DNA of 50,000 nt from Chrysomallon squamiferum. Lineage: Eukaryota > Mollusca > Gastropoda > Neomphalida > Peltospiridae. Below the pieces are notes generated by a model. That model had not been told where the DNA came from. It saw only the letters and a list, made by a program, of their open reading frames with translations, and did no database searches. Numbering within the stretch: the stretch's first letter is position 1; each line of letters opens with the position of its first letter. Where the stretch lies: assembly GCA_012295275.1 (NCBI GenBank), contig CM022675.1, forward strand, positions 11,442,016 through 11,492,015, in the 5' to 3' direction. Both the position numbers and the translations under genes were made by a program. Shown one piece after another: positions 21,166 to 31,408 of this stretch.

Positions 21166-21515
21166 AATATATAATATAATATAATATAATATAATATAAT
21201 ATAATATAATATAATATAATATAATGTATTGTAATGTAATGTAATATAATATAATGTAATAAAACAATATAATACAACATAAAATAGTATAATGTAATAT
21301 AATATAACAATATAATATGATATGATTTAACATAATATAATGTAATGTAATGTAATGTAATAAAACAATATAATACAACATAAAATAGTGTAATATAATA
21401 TAATATGATATGATATGTTATGATATGATGTGATATAATATAATATAATATAATTATAATATAATATAACATAATATAATATAAAATAATGTAATATAAT
21501 ATAATATAATATGAC
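21166..21515. repeat. (TAATA)n pentanucleotide satellite with a 101-bp higher-order repeat
   Basis: About 350 bp of TAATA pentamers with TAATG and TGATA variants. A 37-bp non-pentamer insert containing AAAACAATATAATACAACAT is present at 21252-21288 and again, identical, at 21353-21389, so pentamers and insert were amplified together. Minus-strand frames read Tyr-Ile-Ile-Leu-Tyr. Confidence 0.97.
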
Positions 21516-21865
21516 CTGAAAATGTCAAACAGAAAATATGATTTTCGAGAAGAAAAAAAAATACAGAAATCGCACTCATTATAGCTAGCAGCAGATTTTA
21601 CAAAATATTCTTGCATACTCCATTTTTATTCTTTAATTTACGTCAATGGTCTATTATCTAGCTAGAATGATGACTTCACACAAACAGATATTTGTTTCAG
21701 CGTATATTTTTCGTACTTGTAAGATACATACAAACGTGAAAGTTGTACAAAAATATTCTGTGATTACAATTTATCCCGAAAACTCAAAACGTTAAATCAA
21801 AGGCACCAAATGAAAAGTACAGTACATATATTGTTACATAATTGTTTACAGATAATTTATTACCA
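21516..21865. other. AT-rich unique DNA, nothing identified
   Basis: Unique sequence between the pentamer satellite and a poly(T) tract; no gene. Confidence 0.5.
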
Positions 21866-21945
21866 TTTTTTTTTTTTTTTTTTTTTATTTATTTAATTGT
21901 TTATTTACTTATATATTTATTTATTTATTTATTTATTTATTTATT
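21866..21945. repeat. Poly(T)21 and (TTTA)n
   Basis: T run followed by TTTA units with a few variants. Confidence 0.96.
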
Positions 21946-22042
21946 AGCAGTATACAAACGGAACATTTAAAAAACAAAATATAGTCAAATGCGTCTACTA
22001 AAATCTAAAATAGTTTTATATTACTTATTGTTTCATAACTCA

Positions 22043-22167
22043 GTAATAATAATAATAATGGTAACAACAACAACAACAACAACAATAATAATAAACAACA
22101 ACAACAATAATAATAAAGGAAGAATTAACTGCGGTAAATCAATCGCAATGTTTCTTTTCTTCTTGTT

Positions 22168-22204
<37 letters not shown>
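22043..22204. repeat. AAT/CAA triplets and poly(T)32
   Basis: Triplet block (22043-22116) and a 32-base T run (22173-22204) separated by short unique sequence. Confidence 0.95.
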
Positions 22205-22205
<1 letters not shown>

Positions 22206-22299
22206 TTTCTTTTTAAAGAGTAATATAAATTATATTTGTATTATTATTATTATTAATAATATTTCATTGTGACTGCAGCAGGAAAAGTAAATGTTTATT

Positions 22300-22525
22300 T
22301 ATTTATTTATTCTAGTAGGTTTTCGTTTTCTTTACTTTTCTTTTCTTATTATTATTATTACTTTTACTTTTTTTTATTTTTATTTTTTATTTTTATTATT
22401 ACTATTATTATTAGTAGTAGTAGTAGTAGTAGTAGTATTACTATTATAACTACTACTACTACTACTACTACTACTACTGCTCCTATTACTATCAGTATTA
22501 CTATTATTATTATTACAGTAAATAT
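22300..22525. repeat. T-rich tract and palindromic (TAG)n/(CTA)n triplets
   Basis: (TAG) units at 22412-22437 face (CTA) units at 22449-22479, an almost perfect inverted pair with a short AT-rich loop. ATT triplets flank both sides. Confidence 0.95.
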
Positions 22526-22779
22526 TGTTAATTCAAAAAACAATATCATTACATTCCGTTTTCCTTTCAAAATAATGTTGTGGTTGTTTGTTTTGTGTTT
22601 TTCCTTATTTATTTATTTAATCATTATTCCATCAATCCTTTTTATTTTTATTTATTTTATATTTTTTCCCTATATTTGACATTAAACTCTTAATGGTTCT
22701 CAGTTTTGAACAAGATAAACAAAATTAGATATTTTTATTTCCTGTAAGCATTAGACACTTATGCATATGCATATATACA

Positions 22780-22918
22780 TATCGATACATACATACATAC
22801 ATACATACATACATACATACACACACAAAATACAATACTGTGATACACATAATAACAAAACAAAGAAATAAAATTAAATTAATTGTCTAACTTAATTATG
22901 ATTATAATTATAATTATA

Positions 22919-22981
<63 letters not shown>

Positions 22982-22986
22982 TTAAT
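22780..22986. repeat. (ATAC)n and (ATT)n arrays
   Basis: ATAC units at 22785-22824 and ATT triplets at about 22918-22981, with AATTAT units between. Confidence 0.96.
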
Positions 22987-23053
22987 TTTTATTTGTATTA
23001 TTATTATCATTATTACTTATTGTTGTTCAACAGCATTATAAAAATACAAACAG

Positions 23054-23260
23054 CTTTCTTGCTATTGTTTAATAACAGGTATTACTCGCATTATTAAACA
23101 CAATATTTACGAATACAACTTTCTTGCTATTGTTTAATAACAGGTATAACTCGCATTATTAAACACAATATTTACGAATACAACTTTCTTGCTATTGTTT
23201 AATAACAGGTATAACTCGCATTATTAAACACAACATTTAGGAATACAACTTTCTCCGACG
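23054..23260. repeat. 65-bp tandem repeat with internal hairpin, 3 copies
   Basis: Units start CTTTCTTGCTATTG at 23054, 23119 and 23184, with a partial start at 23249. Each unit contains TGTTTAATAA, a 15-nt loop, then the exact reverse complement TTATTAAACA (first copy 23066-23100). Units differ at only a few positions, so the array is young. Confidence 0.97.
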
Positions 23261-23600
23261 GACGCGTCCAAACCGCATTCGAGAACAAAGTAAAAATATC
23301 ACGAAGTGAAATTCGTATCAAATTACATCACAAGACTGGCATTTACGATTCTCAAACCTGGATTGAGTTTCTCCTACCTTCTGCTTTCTCTCATTACACT
23401 CCTCATTTTTAAACACAGCAAAAAAAAAAAAAATATATGAAGTCGCGTACCTTGTTTCTGCAGTTTACCTGGTATAATTTCGTTCACTTTTCTCTCTGAT
23501 ATGGTAATGCACAACTTCACATCAAAGGTAAATAATACTCCGTATTAATATTAATTTTGACGTCATGGTGGCTTTCTGCATGAATTTTACATAATTGAAA
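23261..23600. promoter_or_regulatory. Non-repetitive segment with a CRE
   Basis: Unique sequence beginning with a CpG cluster (CCGACGGACGCGTCC) and holding TGACGTCA at 23558-23565. An A run lies near 23420-23433. Weak regulatory candidate. Confidence 0.3.
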
Positions 23601-23619
23601 AAAAACAAATTTTTTTTTA

Positions 23620-23860
23620 AAAAAAACAACACACACACATTTTTTTAGTTACAATATTATTATGTGTGCGTTTATTTCTTTATATTTCTTTTTTATGTAT
23701 TTGGTTGTTTGTTTTTATGTTATTTTTATTTATTTATTTATTTATTTATTTTTCGTTATTTTTTAACGTAAATATGCACGCATACATATATGTGTGCATA
23801 CATGCATATATGCACGAATCAATACACATATACAAATGTAAACTATTCTGACATTCATAC
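23620..23860. repeat. CA, T-rich, (TTTA)n and ATGCATA words
   Basis: Short CA and T runs, TTTA units at 23727-23751, and degenerate CATACATA sequence. No gene. Confidence 0.85.
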
Positions 23861-24009
23861 ATGATTACGTGTTTATTGGAATATACGTACATACAGATAT
23901 AGACTGTGTAATTTTATTACTCGCGCATACAAATATTCATAATACAAGAGCATGGGAGTGTACCAGTCTACAATTCAATAGTTACGCCTCATATATTTGT
24001 CATTGTCTA

Positions 24010-24540
24010 TCATAAAATAAAATGTAACAAAACAAAACGATATGAAACGAAATAAAATGAAATAAAATAAAATAAAATAAAATAAAATAAAATAAAATAA
24101 AATTTAATGATATAAAATGAAATAAAATAAAATTAAATTAAATTAATTACAGTTCAAATATTTTACAGATTAATATATATTAATTAAGGGAAAATGAAAG
24201 AAAAACAAAATTAAAAATAAAAAGTAATAAAACAAAGTTAAATTCATAATATATAGTCTTGAAACAACGAAAACAAAAAAATTAAATAAAAAGAAAATTA
24301 AAAATAGGATAAATTAAAAGAAAAGAAAGTAAAATAAAATATGAAAAATTAAATAATAATTTAAAAAAAAAGATTAAAAATACAGAAATTATAAAAATGA
24401 ATATAAAACAAAAAAAAAGTAAATAATATAAAATAAAGCAAAACAAAATTAATTAATTATCTAAAATTATCGAACATAACGAAACAAAAAAAAATAAAAC
24501 AAGTCAATAATATTAAATATTCTTTATAAAATTTTAAATG
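24010..24540. repeat. (AAAAT)n pentamers decaying into A-rich DNA
   Basis: Clean AAAAT pentamers at 24056-24103 grade into about 400 bp of A-biased sequence built from AAAAT/AAATT words. The + strand is strongly A over T. Confidence 0.9.
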
Positions 24541-24549
24541 ATCATAACA

Positions 24550-24630
24550 TAAATATACACACACACACACTCACACGCACGCACACACTCAAACTCACGA
24601 AATATACAAAATATATATATATATATTCTC
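24550..24630. repeat. (CA)n and (TA)n
   Basis: CA dinucleotides with TCA and CGCA variants, then a TA run at 24611-24625. Confidence 0.93.
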
Positions 24631-24644
24631 GAAAATCCTAAAGA

Positions 24645-25035
24645 CTACGCACATACTTTATTGATCACCGGAAAGACGAAAGAATTTAAATATTTATAGA
24701 TAAACGCAAGTCTCTCTTGCCGATAGACACGTGACCCTGAGATTTCCGCGTTAATTGTTTATTAATTATTTACGACATTTTCTTCGACTTTGTTAGCAGA
24801 AATCCTCCCAGGCTGCACAGCTGACTGTAACTAAATAATCCTCGTTTATTGCCACGTAAAGTACAATAGATGAACGCGGAATTAAAAAGCGATAAACTCA
24901 TTTCATGCAAATTCAGCGCGTACGGGGGACCAAGGAACGCATAAGCAGATATTCCGGAGGATAATCTTTCTGGATTTCAAACGGGTTCTAAAATTTTGCT
25001 GCCGTTTATTGTGAGATCGGGTTTTGATTTATTTA
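24645..25035. promoter_or_regulatory. Non-repetitive island 12 with POU octamer
   Basis: About 390 bp of CpG-containing unique sequence. It includes ACACGTGACC (24728-24737), TTAATTGTTTATTAATTATT (24752-24771), CAGCTG (24819-24824), ATGCAAAT (24905-24912, exact POU octamer) and TGATTTAT (25025-25032). Candidate enhancer, bounded downstream by a poly(T) run. Confidence 0.42.
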
Positions 25036-25054
25036 GTTTAAAAACTGTGGAGTG

Positions 25055-25059
<5 letters not shown>

Positions 25060-25087
<28 letters not shown>

Positions 25088-25475
25088 AGTCGGTTTGAAG
25101 ATTTATGGGTTTGTTTGAATTTTGTACTTTCAGTGTGGTCTACTAGCAAAAGTGTCCCGATTCATAATTATTCTGTTTGTTGTTGTTGTTTTTTTTTTGA
25201 ACAAATAGGCTGAGTTTTGTTCGGATATTTTCGAACTGTATTTCGTTTGGGTTTGTATTTTACTTTTTTTTTTATTTTTTTTTTTTTTTTTTACGTTATT
25301 TATTTATTTATTTATTTGGAGGTTTATTTGTGTAATTGCTTGTTTTGTTTGTTTATTTATTTATGTATGTATTTATTATTAATTGTTATTATTATTATTA
25401 TTTATTATTATTATTATTATTATTACTATTATTATTATTATTATTATCATGTTGTTTTTATTGTTACGCTGCATT
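25060..25475. repeat. Poly(T) runs, (TTTA)n and (ATT)n
   Basis: T runs at 25060-25087 and about 25265-25292, TTTA units at 25300-25317 and ATT triplets at 25386-25448, with short unique spacers. Confidence 0.94.
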
Positions 25476-25527
25476 ACATTACGTTATACTAATTCACTAT
25501 ATTATAATATTATATTATATTACAATA

Positions 25528-25575
25528 TATATATATATATAGATAGATAGATAGACAGATAGATAGATAGATATA
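25528..25575. repeat. (TA)n(TAGA)n
   Basis: TA dinucleotides followed by TAGA tetramers. Confidence 0.95.
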
Positions 25576-25694
25576 TCAATAAAATGATTTTTCCAGTAAT
25601 ACAGATAAATGCTAGCTCATGTGAACTTAGACAGAAATTTAAATGTATTAGTCTTTTCTAATTACGTAGTTCGTAACTAAAATCATTTTACGCA

Positions 25695-25840
25695 TAAACG
25701 CACACACACACACAGATACACAATCACAATCACACACACACACACACACATATGCAAATATATGTGCACATACGCATGCACGCATGTAATGTACAAAATC
25801 ATAATAATAACACACGCACACACACACACACGAATAAGTA
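25695..25840. repeat. (CA)n blocks
   Basis: Several CA runs separated by ATACGCATG-type words. Minus-strand frame is Cys/Val-rich repeat noise. Confidence 0.92.
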
Positions 25841-26049
25841 CAACGAAAAAAAAATAGAAGGAAGTAATAATCCTTATCACATTCGATAACAATTGTTTTA
25901 TTACCTAAAGCGTCAATAATGTACTCATTATTTAGCGTATACTGTAACTGTCAAAAGAGAATTAAAATCGTGCATATACTTCACTTGCGTCCACGTAATT
26001 ACAAACAACAATACATGCAAGAAGAAAACAAAACCTGATACTTCACTGG

Positions 26050-26233
26050 AACGTTTTATACATTAATTATTATTTATTTTTCATTTTCATTTCGTTCAGT
26101 AAAATATTGATTAATTTAGCAATCTTTTTTACTTTCTAAACCTTGAAGATATTTTTTTATAATTTTAATTTTTTTTGTTTTGTTTAGTATATTTAAAAAA
26201 TTATTTTTATTTAATTTGTTAATTATTTGTTCT

Positions 26234-26266
<33 letters not shown>

Positions 26267-26640
26267 TTATTAATTAACTAGTGATTAATCGGGAATTTTT
26301 TAATTTTTATGTGAGTGGTTTGTAAATATATCTGTAACAAAAGGAAAGATAAAAGGAAAAGGAACACACCAAATTTTTTTAAAAATAATAATTAAAATGA
26401 AATAAACAAATAAGGAAAACAAAGTAAGAAAATTAAGAAGGAAAGAAAATAAAACGAACAAATAATACTAGCAAATATATAAAATAAAATAAAATAAGTA
26501 AAACAAAATCAAATCAAATCAGATACAAAAATACAAAAATTAAATAAACAAAAAAAACAAACAAACCCCCCCCCCGAAAAAACAACAACAATCAAATAAA
26601 CGAACTGAAAACAAACTTAAATTCGAAATACCTAACAAGC
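26050..26640. repeat. T-rich arm then A-rich arm
   Basis: The + strand is T-rich at 26050-26325 (poly(T)30 at 26236-26265), then A-rich at 26335-26640. A rare C10 run sits at 26566-26575. The two arms are broadly complementary in composition. Confidence 0.8.
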
Positions 26641-26879
26641 AGAGATAAACCATATTTCTCTATCAACTCAGACTAACGTGTACAAACACAGATACCTTAC
26701 CAAACTTCCCCAGCTGTTGTATTAGTCAATTTATATTTTCTCAGCGAGTTTTAACAATCTTTGTAACAGGAAAAAGAGCCACATGCAATGTAAACAGCGT
26801 GAAAGCTTTCCACCCAATCACTTCACCGTTTGATTTCTGATATTTTATACAGTTAGCAGCATCACTGCTTTGTATCATA
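26641..26879. other. Short unique segment
   Basis: Non-repetitive, moderately GC-balanced DNA without a recognisable gene. Confidence 0.4.
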
Positions 26880-27596
26880 ATAACTACACTACTACTACTA
26901 CTACTACTGTTAGTACAACATCTACTACTACTACAACTATTACAGAATTACTATTACTGCTAGTACAACAACAACTATTACTACTACTACTACTACTACT
27001 TCCAAAAATGTAATTACTACACTACTACTACTACTACTTCCAAAAATGTAATTACTAGATTACTACTACTGTTATTACTGCTATTTTTGTTAGTACAACA
27101 TCACACAACAATTACTACTACTATTCTGAATAACGTAATTACTTCTACTATTTTTGTTAGTACTAGTACAGCTACTACTGCCTCTACTAGTTCTTGCAAC
27201 ACGCTACTGCTACTACTACATCTGCTTCAACTACCACTACTGCTACCATTTCTGCTAATACTAAAATAAATACTAATATTATTTTCAACAGTTTTACTAC
27301 CACTAGTCCTATTAATGCTACTACTACTTCTATTACTACTGCTGTTACATTCATTCTTATTTCAATTAATGGTATGAATTCTAGAAATAATACAATTGTA
27401 ACTGCTATTATTGCATCTTAGATAAAAACAACAACAACAACACTAATAATAATAATAATAATAATAGTGGTCATGTTTGTAGTACTAACAGTAACCAGTA
27501 ATAATATCAATAACAATAATAATAATAATAATAACAACAAAAGCAGTAGCAGTAATAGCAGTAGTAATAATAACAGTAATAGTAATAACAACAGCA

Positions 27597-27638
<42 letters not shown>

Positions 27639-27735
27639 GAAGTAATTTCTGCAGAAATACCAGTGGTAGTTGTAGAAATCATTTCAGCAGTAAAAATACT
27701 GCTACTAAAATTAACAGGTGCACAGTACAAGATAC
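26880..27735. repeat. Degenerate ACT/AAC/AAT/AGC triplet field, about 0.85 kb
   Basis: CTA, ACA, AAT and AGT triplets hold phase for hundreds of bases. Within it, TCCAAAAATGTAATTACTA is duplicated near 27001 and 27043. Thr/Ser, Asn and Ile readings are artefacts. Confidence 0.92.
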
Positions 27736-27739
27736 TTAA

Positions 27740-28480
27740 CAGTGAGTAATACTTGCAGCTGCGTATACACTATTCACAGTTTACTTGTAAAAACGAACAA
27801 TAAAAACTGGTCCCACGCAGATTCAAGCAGACTGAACTTGTACACTACTTTATGCATTATACCGTGTACGAATAAAATGCACTAATACCGACAATAACAA
27901 GCATACAAACAAAAAAAAAAAAAAAAAAATTCCAGAATCCACACACTGTACCAAATCACCCAGATTTATTTTTACATCGGTTTTTATGAAATTAATACCA
28001 TAAAATATCACCGCTGGAATGAGTGATGACAATCAGATTTGATTAATTTTCACTCATTTTATTAGCGAAAAATTATACTCGGACCTCGCCCTGTTTCAAC
28101 AGTGGCGTGGTTCCGCAGTTCGAGTCGAGTTTGGCGTCGAGCCCACAGCGGATGAAGGAATAAACGTGAATAAATTAATTTGATCAACAAACGTTGGATG
28201 TATTTTTAATACGAGGGCAATTAAATAACACAGTGGATTGGATTTAATAAACATAAACGCCTGGGAAAGTTGGAGTTTGTAATGAAAAAAAAAAAAAAAA
28301 AAAAAAAATAACGGATAAAAAAAAAAATCGTTCGGCCCGGATTTCACTGTTTTCGCGTGTTCATTAAAAACGCACGTTTTTCACGCTTCACTGCAAGCGT
28401 ACAGCGACAGAATGGATTGTGATGAGAGGAGCATTGTGTGCCGCGTTCACGAGAGAGCGTGCAAAACATGACAATAATAG
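27740..28480. promoter_or_regulatory. Non-repetitive island 13
   Basis: Unique sequence with A runs at 27911-27929 and 28285-28308. It carries ACCATAAAAT (27999), TTTGATTAATTTTCACTCAT (28038-28057), GTTCGAGTCGAGTTTGGCGT, and TTTAATAAACATAAACG. CpGs concentrate at 28080-28150 and 28325-28460. Candidate enhancer; the minus-strand frame at 28096-28347 is not recognised. Confidence 0.4.
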
Positions 28481-28589
28481 CTGTAATAACAGTAATAGTA
28501 GTAATAATAATGGTAATAGTAATAATAATAATAATAATGGGAGAAGATTTTGTTTATGTTCAGTGAGAACTCTGGATATGTAATACTTA

Positions 28590-28636
<47 letters not shown>

Positions 28637-28655
28637 ACACACACACACACACATT
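28468..28655. repeat. AAT/AGT triplets, (TC)22 and (CA)n
   Basis: Triplets at 28470-28540, TC dinucleotides at 28591-28634, then CA units at 28636-28652. Confidence 0.95.
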
Positions 28656-28751
28656 CTCTATTTGTCTCAAAACAACCTTTAATTAAAAGAGAATGTTTTC
28701 ATGTACTGTAAAACAATTTTTGTTTTCTTCTTTCATCCATGTGTTTTGTTT

Positions 28752-28764
28752 ATGTATGTATGTA

Positions 28765-28801
<37 letters not shown>

Positions 28802-28870
28802 GAATATGGTGCAGAAGTAGTAACAGTAACGACAGTACTAGTAGTAGTAGTAGTAGTAATAGTAATTGTT
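28752..28870. repeat. TATG/TG/TA and AGT repeats
   Basis: TATG and TG units, TA run at 28779-28801, and AGT triplets at about 28835-28865. Confidence 0.93.
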
Positions 28871-29004
28871 GTTTTCTCTTTTTATTTTTCTTGTTCTAGC
28901 AGAAACAGTAAAATTATTTTTAAAAACCCACAACAAACACATCATACTATCAAAGAAGCATGCAGCTTTGATTCGCCCGCTTCCTTCAGTCACGTGACAA
29001 CAAC

Positions 29005-29187
29005 ATGGCCGCCTCAGTCAACACGTGTACTCAAAAAAATACCACCTTTTTTCGTAACGCAAAAAAAAAAAAAAAAAAAAAAAAATCTACTTCTCCAAAG
29101 TCCCCGAACCCTCTGACTCCTCTCAACCCACCTTGGACTCTCCAACCCTCCCCCAACACACCCACACACCCCCACACTCACTCCTAG
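29005..29187 (+). CDS. Short open frame after CACGTG/YY1-like motif (60 codons)
   Basis: ATG at 29005 has A at -3 and G at +4. The product starts MAASVNTCTQKNTTFFRNA, then poly-Lys from an A run (29060-29085), then a Pro/Thr/Ser-rich tail. The start context is good, but the rest follows low-complexity DNA. It could be a first exon read too far or a chance frame. Confidence 0.12.
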   Translation: MAASVNTCTQKNTTFFRNAKKKKKKKKSTSPKSPNPLTPLNPPWTLQPSPNTPTHPHTHS

Positions 29188-29205
29188 GAAGAAGAGAGAG
29201 AGAGA

Positions 29206-29635
29206 GAGAGAGCGCGCACAGACAAACAGCTTAAAAACTCGCCCAAACGGAACGAATGATTGCTAGTTGGTTGCGCGCGTAAAAGGAAGCGGGTTTTAAC
29301 ACGGCCGAAATGAAGCCAGCGAACCCAAGCGGGGACTCACGCTACCGTTGTAGACCGTCATCTGCGAAAAAAAAAAAACGACGTCAACGTCGCGAACTCG
29401 TACGGAACTCGCGGAAAAAAAAAAATTTTTTAGATGAAATTTCAGTCTCCGTTATCGCGCGAACGTGGTTCGGCTATTTTCGGCGACGAATCCGTCATCG
29501 GAAGCGAGGCTTCGCGCGCGATAATGGACGTTTCTCACTCGCTTTCGCAATCGCTCGACGCTGACTGATGTACGGCTTTCGGACGCGGTAATGTTCGCGT
29601 CTGCCGCAGCCCGGCTCGTTTGATCCTGCTTGAAA
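29206..29635. promoter_or_regulatory. CpG island
   Basis: By hand count about 57 CpG dinucleotides in 430 bp, far above the rest of the window, with GC content clearly over half outside two short A runs. It includes GACGTCAACGTCGCGAAC, ATCGCGCGAACGTGG and CTTCGCGCGCGATAATGG. A CpG-driven Arg-rich frame (29310-29564) spans it and is not taken as coding. A probable unmethylated promoter or first-exon region. Confidence 0.6.
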
Positions 29636-30247
29636 GAATAACTCTTCAGCGATATCGTTTTGCAAGAATAAAAAAAAAAAAAAAAAAAAAAGAAGAAGAA
29701 GAAGAAGGTGTGGATTTTAGGGGAGCTGGGGTCTGGGAGAGGGGGATATCTAGTGGAAAGAAGGATCTTGTTTTTTTTTTTTTTTTTTTTGGAGGAAAAA
29801 GATAAAATCTTGTATTTAAGGGTGTTGTAAATTGTTGTTGATTACAAATCGTGAATTTAAAGGGAGATAATTGAGAACCAAAAGAGAAAAGAAATCTTTA
29901 ATTTAAGATACATGTGAATCATGAAAGAGATAATATTATAAGTATGTGGGCAATAAGATTTATATATAGATATAGATAGATATACTTATATGAGTATATG
30001 AGAGAAACACTAAGAATATTATTAACTTTAAATATTATTTCATATAAAAATATTGACTTTTTTGTACCGTTAATCTACAATTTTATTTATCTAAATATAC
30101 ACATATCATAAATTTCAGAGCTATAAGTAAAACATCATGAATATAAGGAAAGGCTTTGTGTTAGTTACAAGAAAAACACTTTGAGAAATGGTTTGGAAAG
30201 TTCATATTGATTTTAAGAAAGGAAAAAAACCATAACATATATTATGA

Positions 30248-30442
30248 GATGACTTCGATGAAGTACTGGAAGTCGACTGTGAGACAGAATTTTTACAAGC
30301 TGTGACCAATGAGCTAAGAACAGAGTTTAAGAACTCAAGTGAGGTCAAAGGTCAGCGGAGGGAAGCAACGAATTTTAAAAGGGAGGGTGAAGTAACGATA
30401 ACAAGGAAGGATCAAGAGGCTGGGGGTGGGGCAATGTTCTGA
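30248..30442 (+). CDS. Unassigned open frame, 64 codons, no ATG start
   Basis: Open between an in-frame TGA (30245-30247) and TGA 30440-30442. It reads DDFDEVLEVDCETEF, then LQAVTNELRTEFKNSSEVKG, QRREATNFKREGEVTITRKD and a Gly-rich end. The charged mix is protein-like and not repeat-derived. AG at 30247-30248 could be an acceptor but lacks a pyrimidine tract, and GTGAAGT inside the frame resembles a donor. No family recognised. Purine bias could open the frame by chance. Confidence 0.15.
   Translation, partial: DDFDEVLEVDCETEFLQAVTNELRTEFKNSSEVKGQRREATNFKREGEVTITRKDQEAGGGAMF
30342..30354 (+). promoter_or_regulatory. Perfect DR1 nuclear-receptor element
   Basis: AGGTCAAAGGTCA is two AGGTCA half-sites in direct orientation with a one-base spacer, the consensus for RXR heterodimers/HNF4-type receptors. 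It lies about 700 bp downstream of the CpG island. Binding is inferred. Confidence 0.5.
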
Positions 30443-30811
30443 ATTTTAAGGGAGAGGGTTTTTTTACAGAAGAATTTTCCTTTATGAATATCAGTAAAAA
30501 GTGTGTGGTCGCAGTTTATATTTTAAAAAAAAAAAAAAAAAAAAAAAGAAGAATAAGATTTATAAAAGGTGTAAATTTACAAAGAGGAAAGAGTTTTCGA
30601 TTTACGAGGAATGGCTTGTGGGTTAGGCGGGACGGGAAAAACGTTCAGAAATGAAGGGAAGGGATTTGTAAATTGTGGGTCGTAAATGTAAAAGAAAAAA
30701 ACAAAAAAAAAAGATTTGTGAGATCTCGACGGAAGAATTATGAAGACATACCGGAGGAAAGGGGGAGTGAATTATGAGAGAGAAATGATATGATTACGGA
30801 ATCGTTATTTA

Positions 30812-30842
<31 letters not shown>

Positions 30843-31018
30843 TAAAAAAGAAAGTAAAAATGGTTTATTTATTTTGAAAAGAAGTAAAAATAGAGCGTAC
30901 AATAAAGATTAAAAAAAAATAACAACGTCTCAACGTCTAAGAGATAAATTTTATCTTTAGCAGTTTAAGTTTAATAATAAATTATCCGAAGGACCACCAG
31001 CGTAAAGGAATAGTAAAT

Positions 31019-31320
<302 letters not shown>

Positions 31321-31321
31321 G

Positions 31322-31322
<1 letters not shown>

Positions 31323-31406
<84 letters not shown>
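31323..31406. repeat. (GA)41 array
   Basis: Perfect GA dinucleotides, same strand sense as the array 200 bp upstream. Confidence 0.98.

Positions 31407-31408
<2 letters not shown>

Larger units (their letters stand above)
28960..29640 (+). promoter_or_regulatory. Candidate CpG-island promoter region
   Basis: It begins with the perfect palindrome GTCACGTGAC (28989-28998), seven bases before CAACATGGCC, which is both a strong start context and partly YY1-like. A C-rich tract (29086-29186, about 50 C to 6 G) precedes the CpG island, and a G-rich tract follows it (line 29701-29760 has about 30 G to 3 C). This skew reversal is typical of active animal promoters or R-loop regions, G-rich on the non-template strand, favouring + transcription. 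No TATA box is evident. Inferred, not demonstrated. Confidence 0.45.
29665..31015 (+). other. G-biased stretch downstream of the CpG island
   Basis: About 1.3 kb in which G greatly exceeds C on the + strand, with A runs at 29670-29690 and 30523-30547, T20 at 29771-29790 and TA repeats at 30813-30835. Strand asymmetry of this kind fits a transcribed intron reading on +. It contains AAAGGGAGATAATTGAG at 29859, a DR1 element and a 64-codon open frame. Confidence 0.4.

Noticed and set aside
20995-21616. Tyr/Ile-rich frames of 128 and 151 codons resembling membrane proteins
   Set aside because: They are the TAATA pentamer array read on the minus strand.
23054-23260. CRISPR-like direct repeats
   Set aside because: Units are contiguous with no unique spacers, and the genome is eukaryotic.
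29310-29564. 84-codon Arg-rich frame in the CpG island
   Set aside because: CpG-dense DNA naturally yields Arg codons and few stops; no domain is recognisable.
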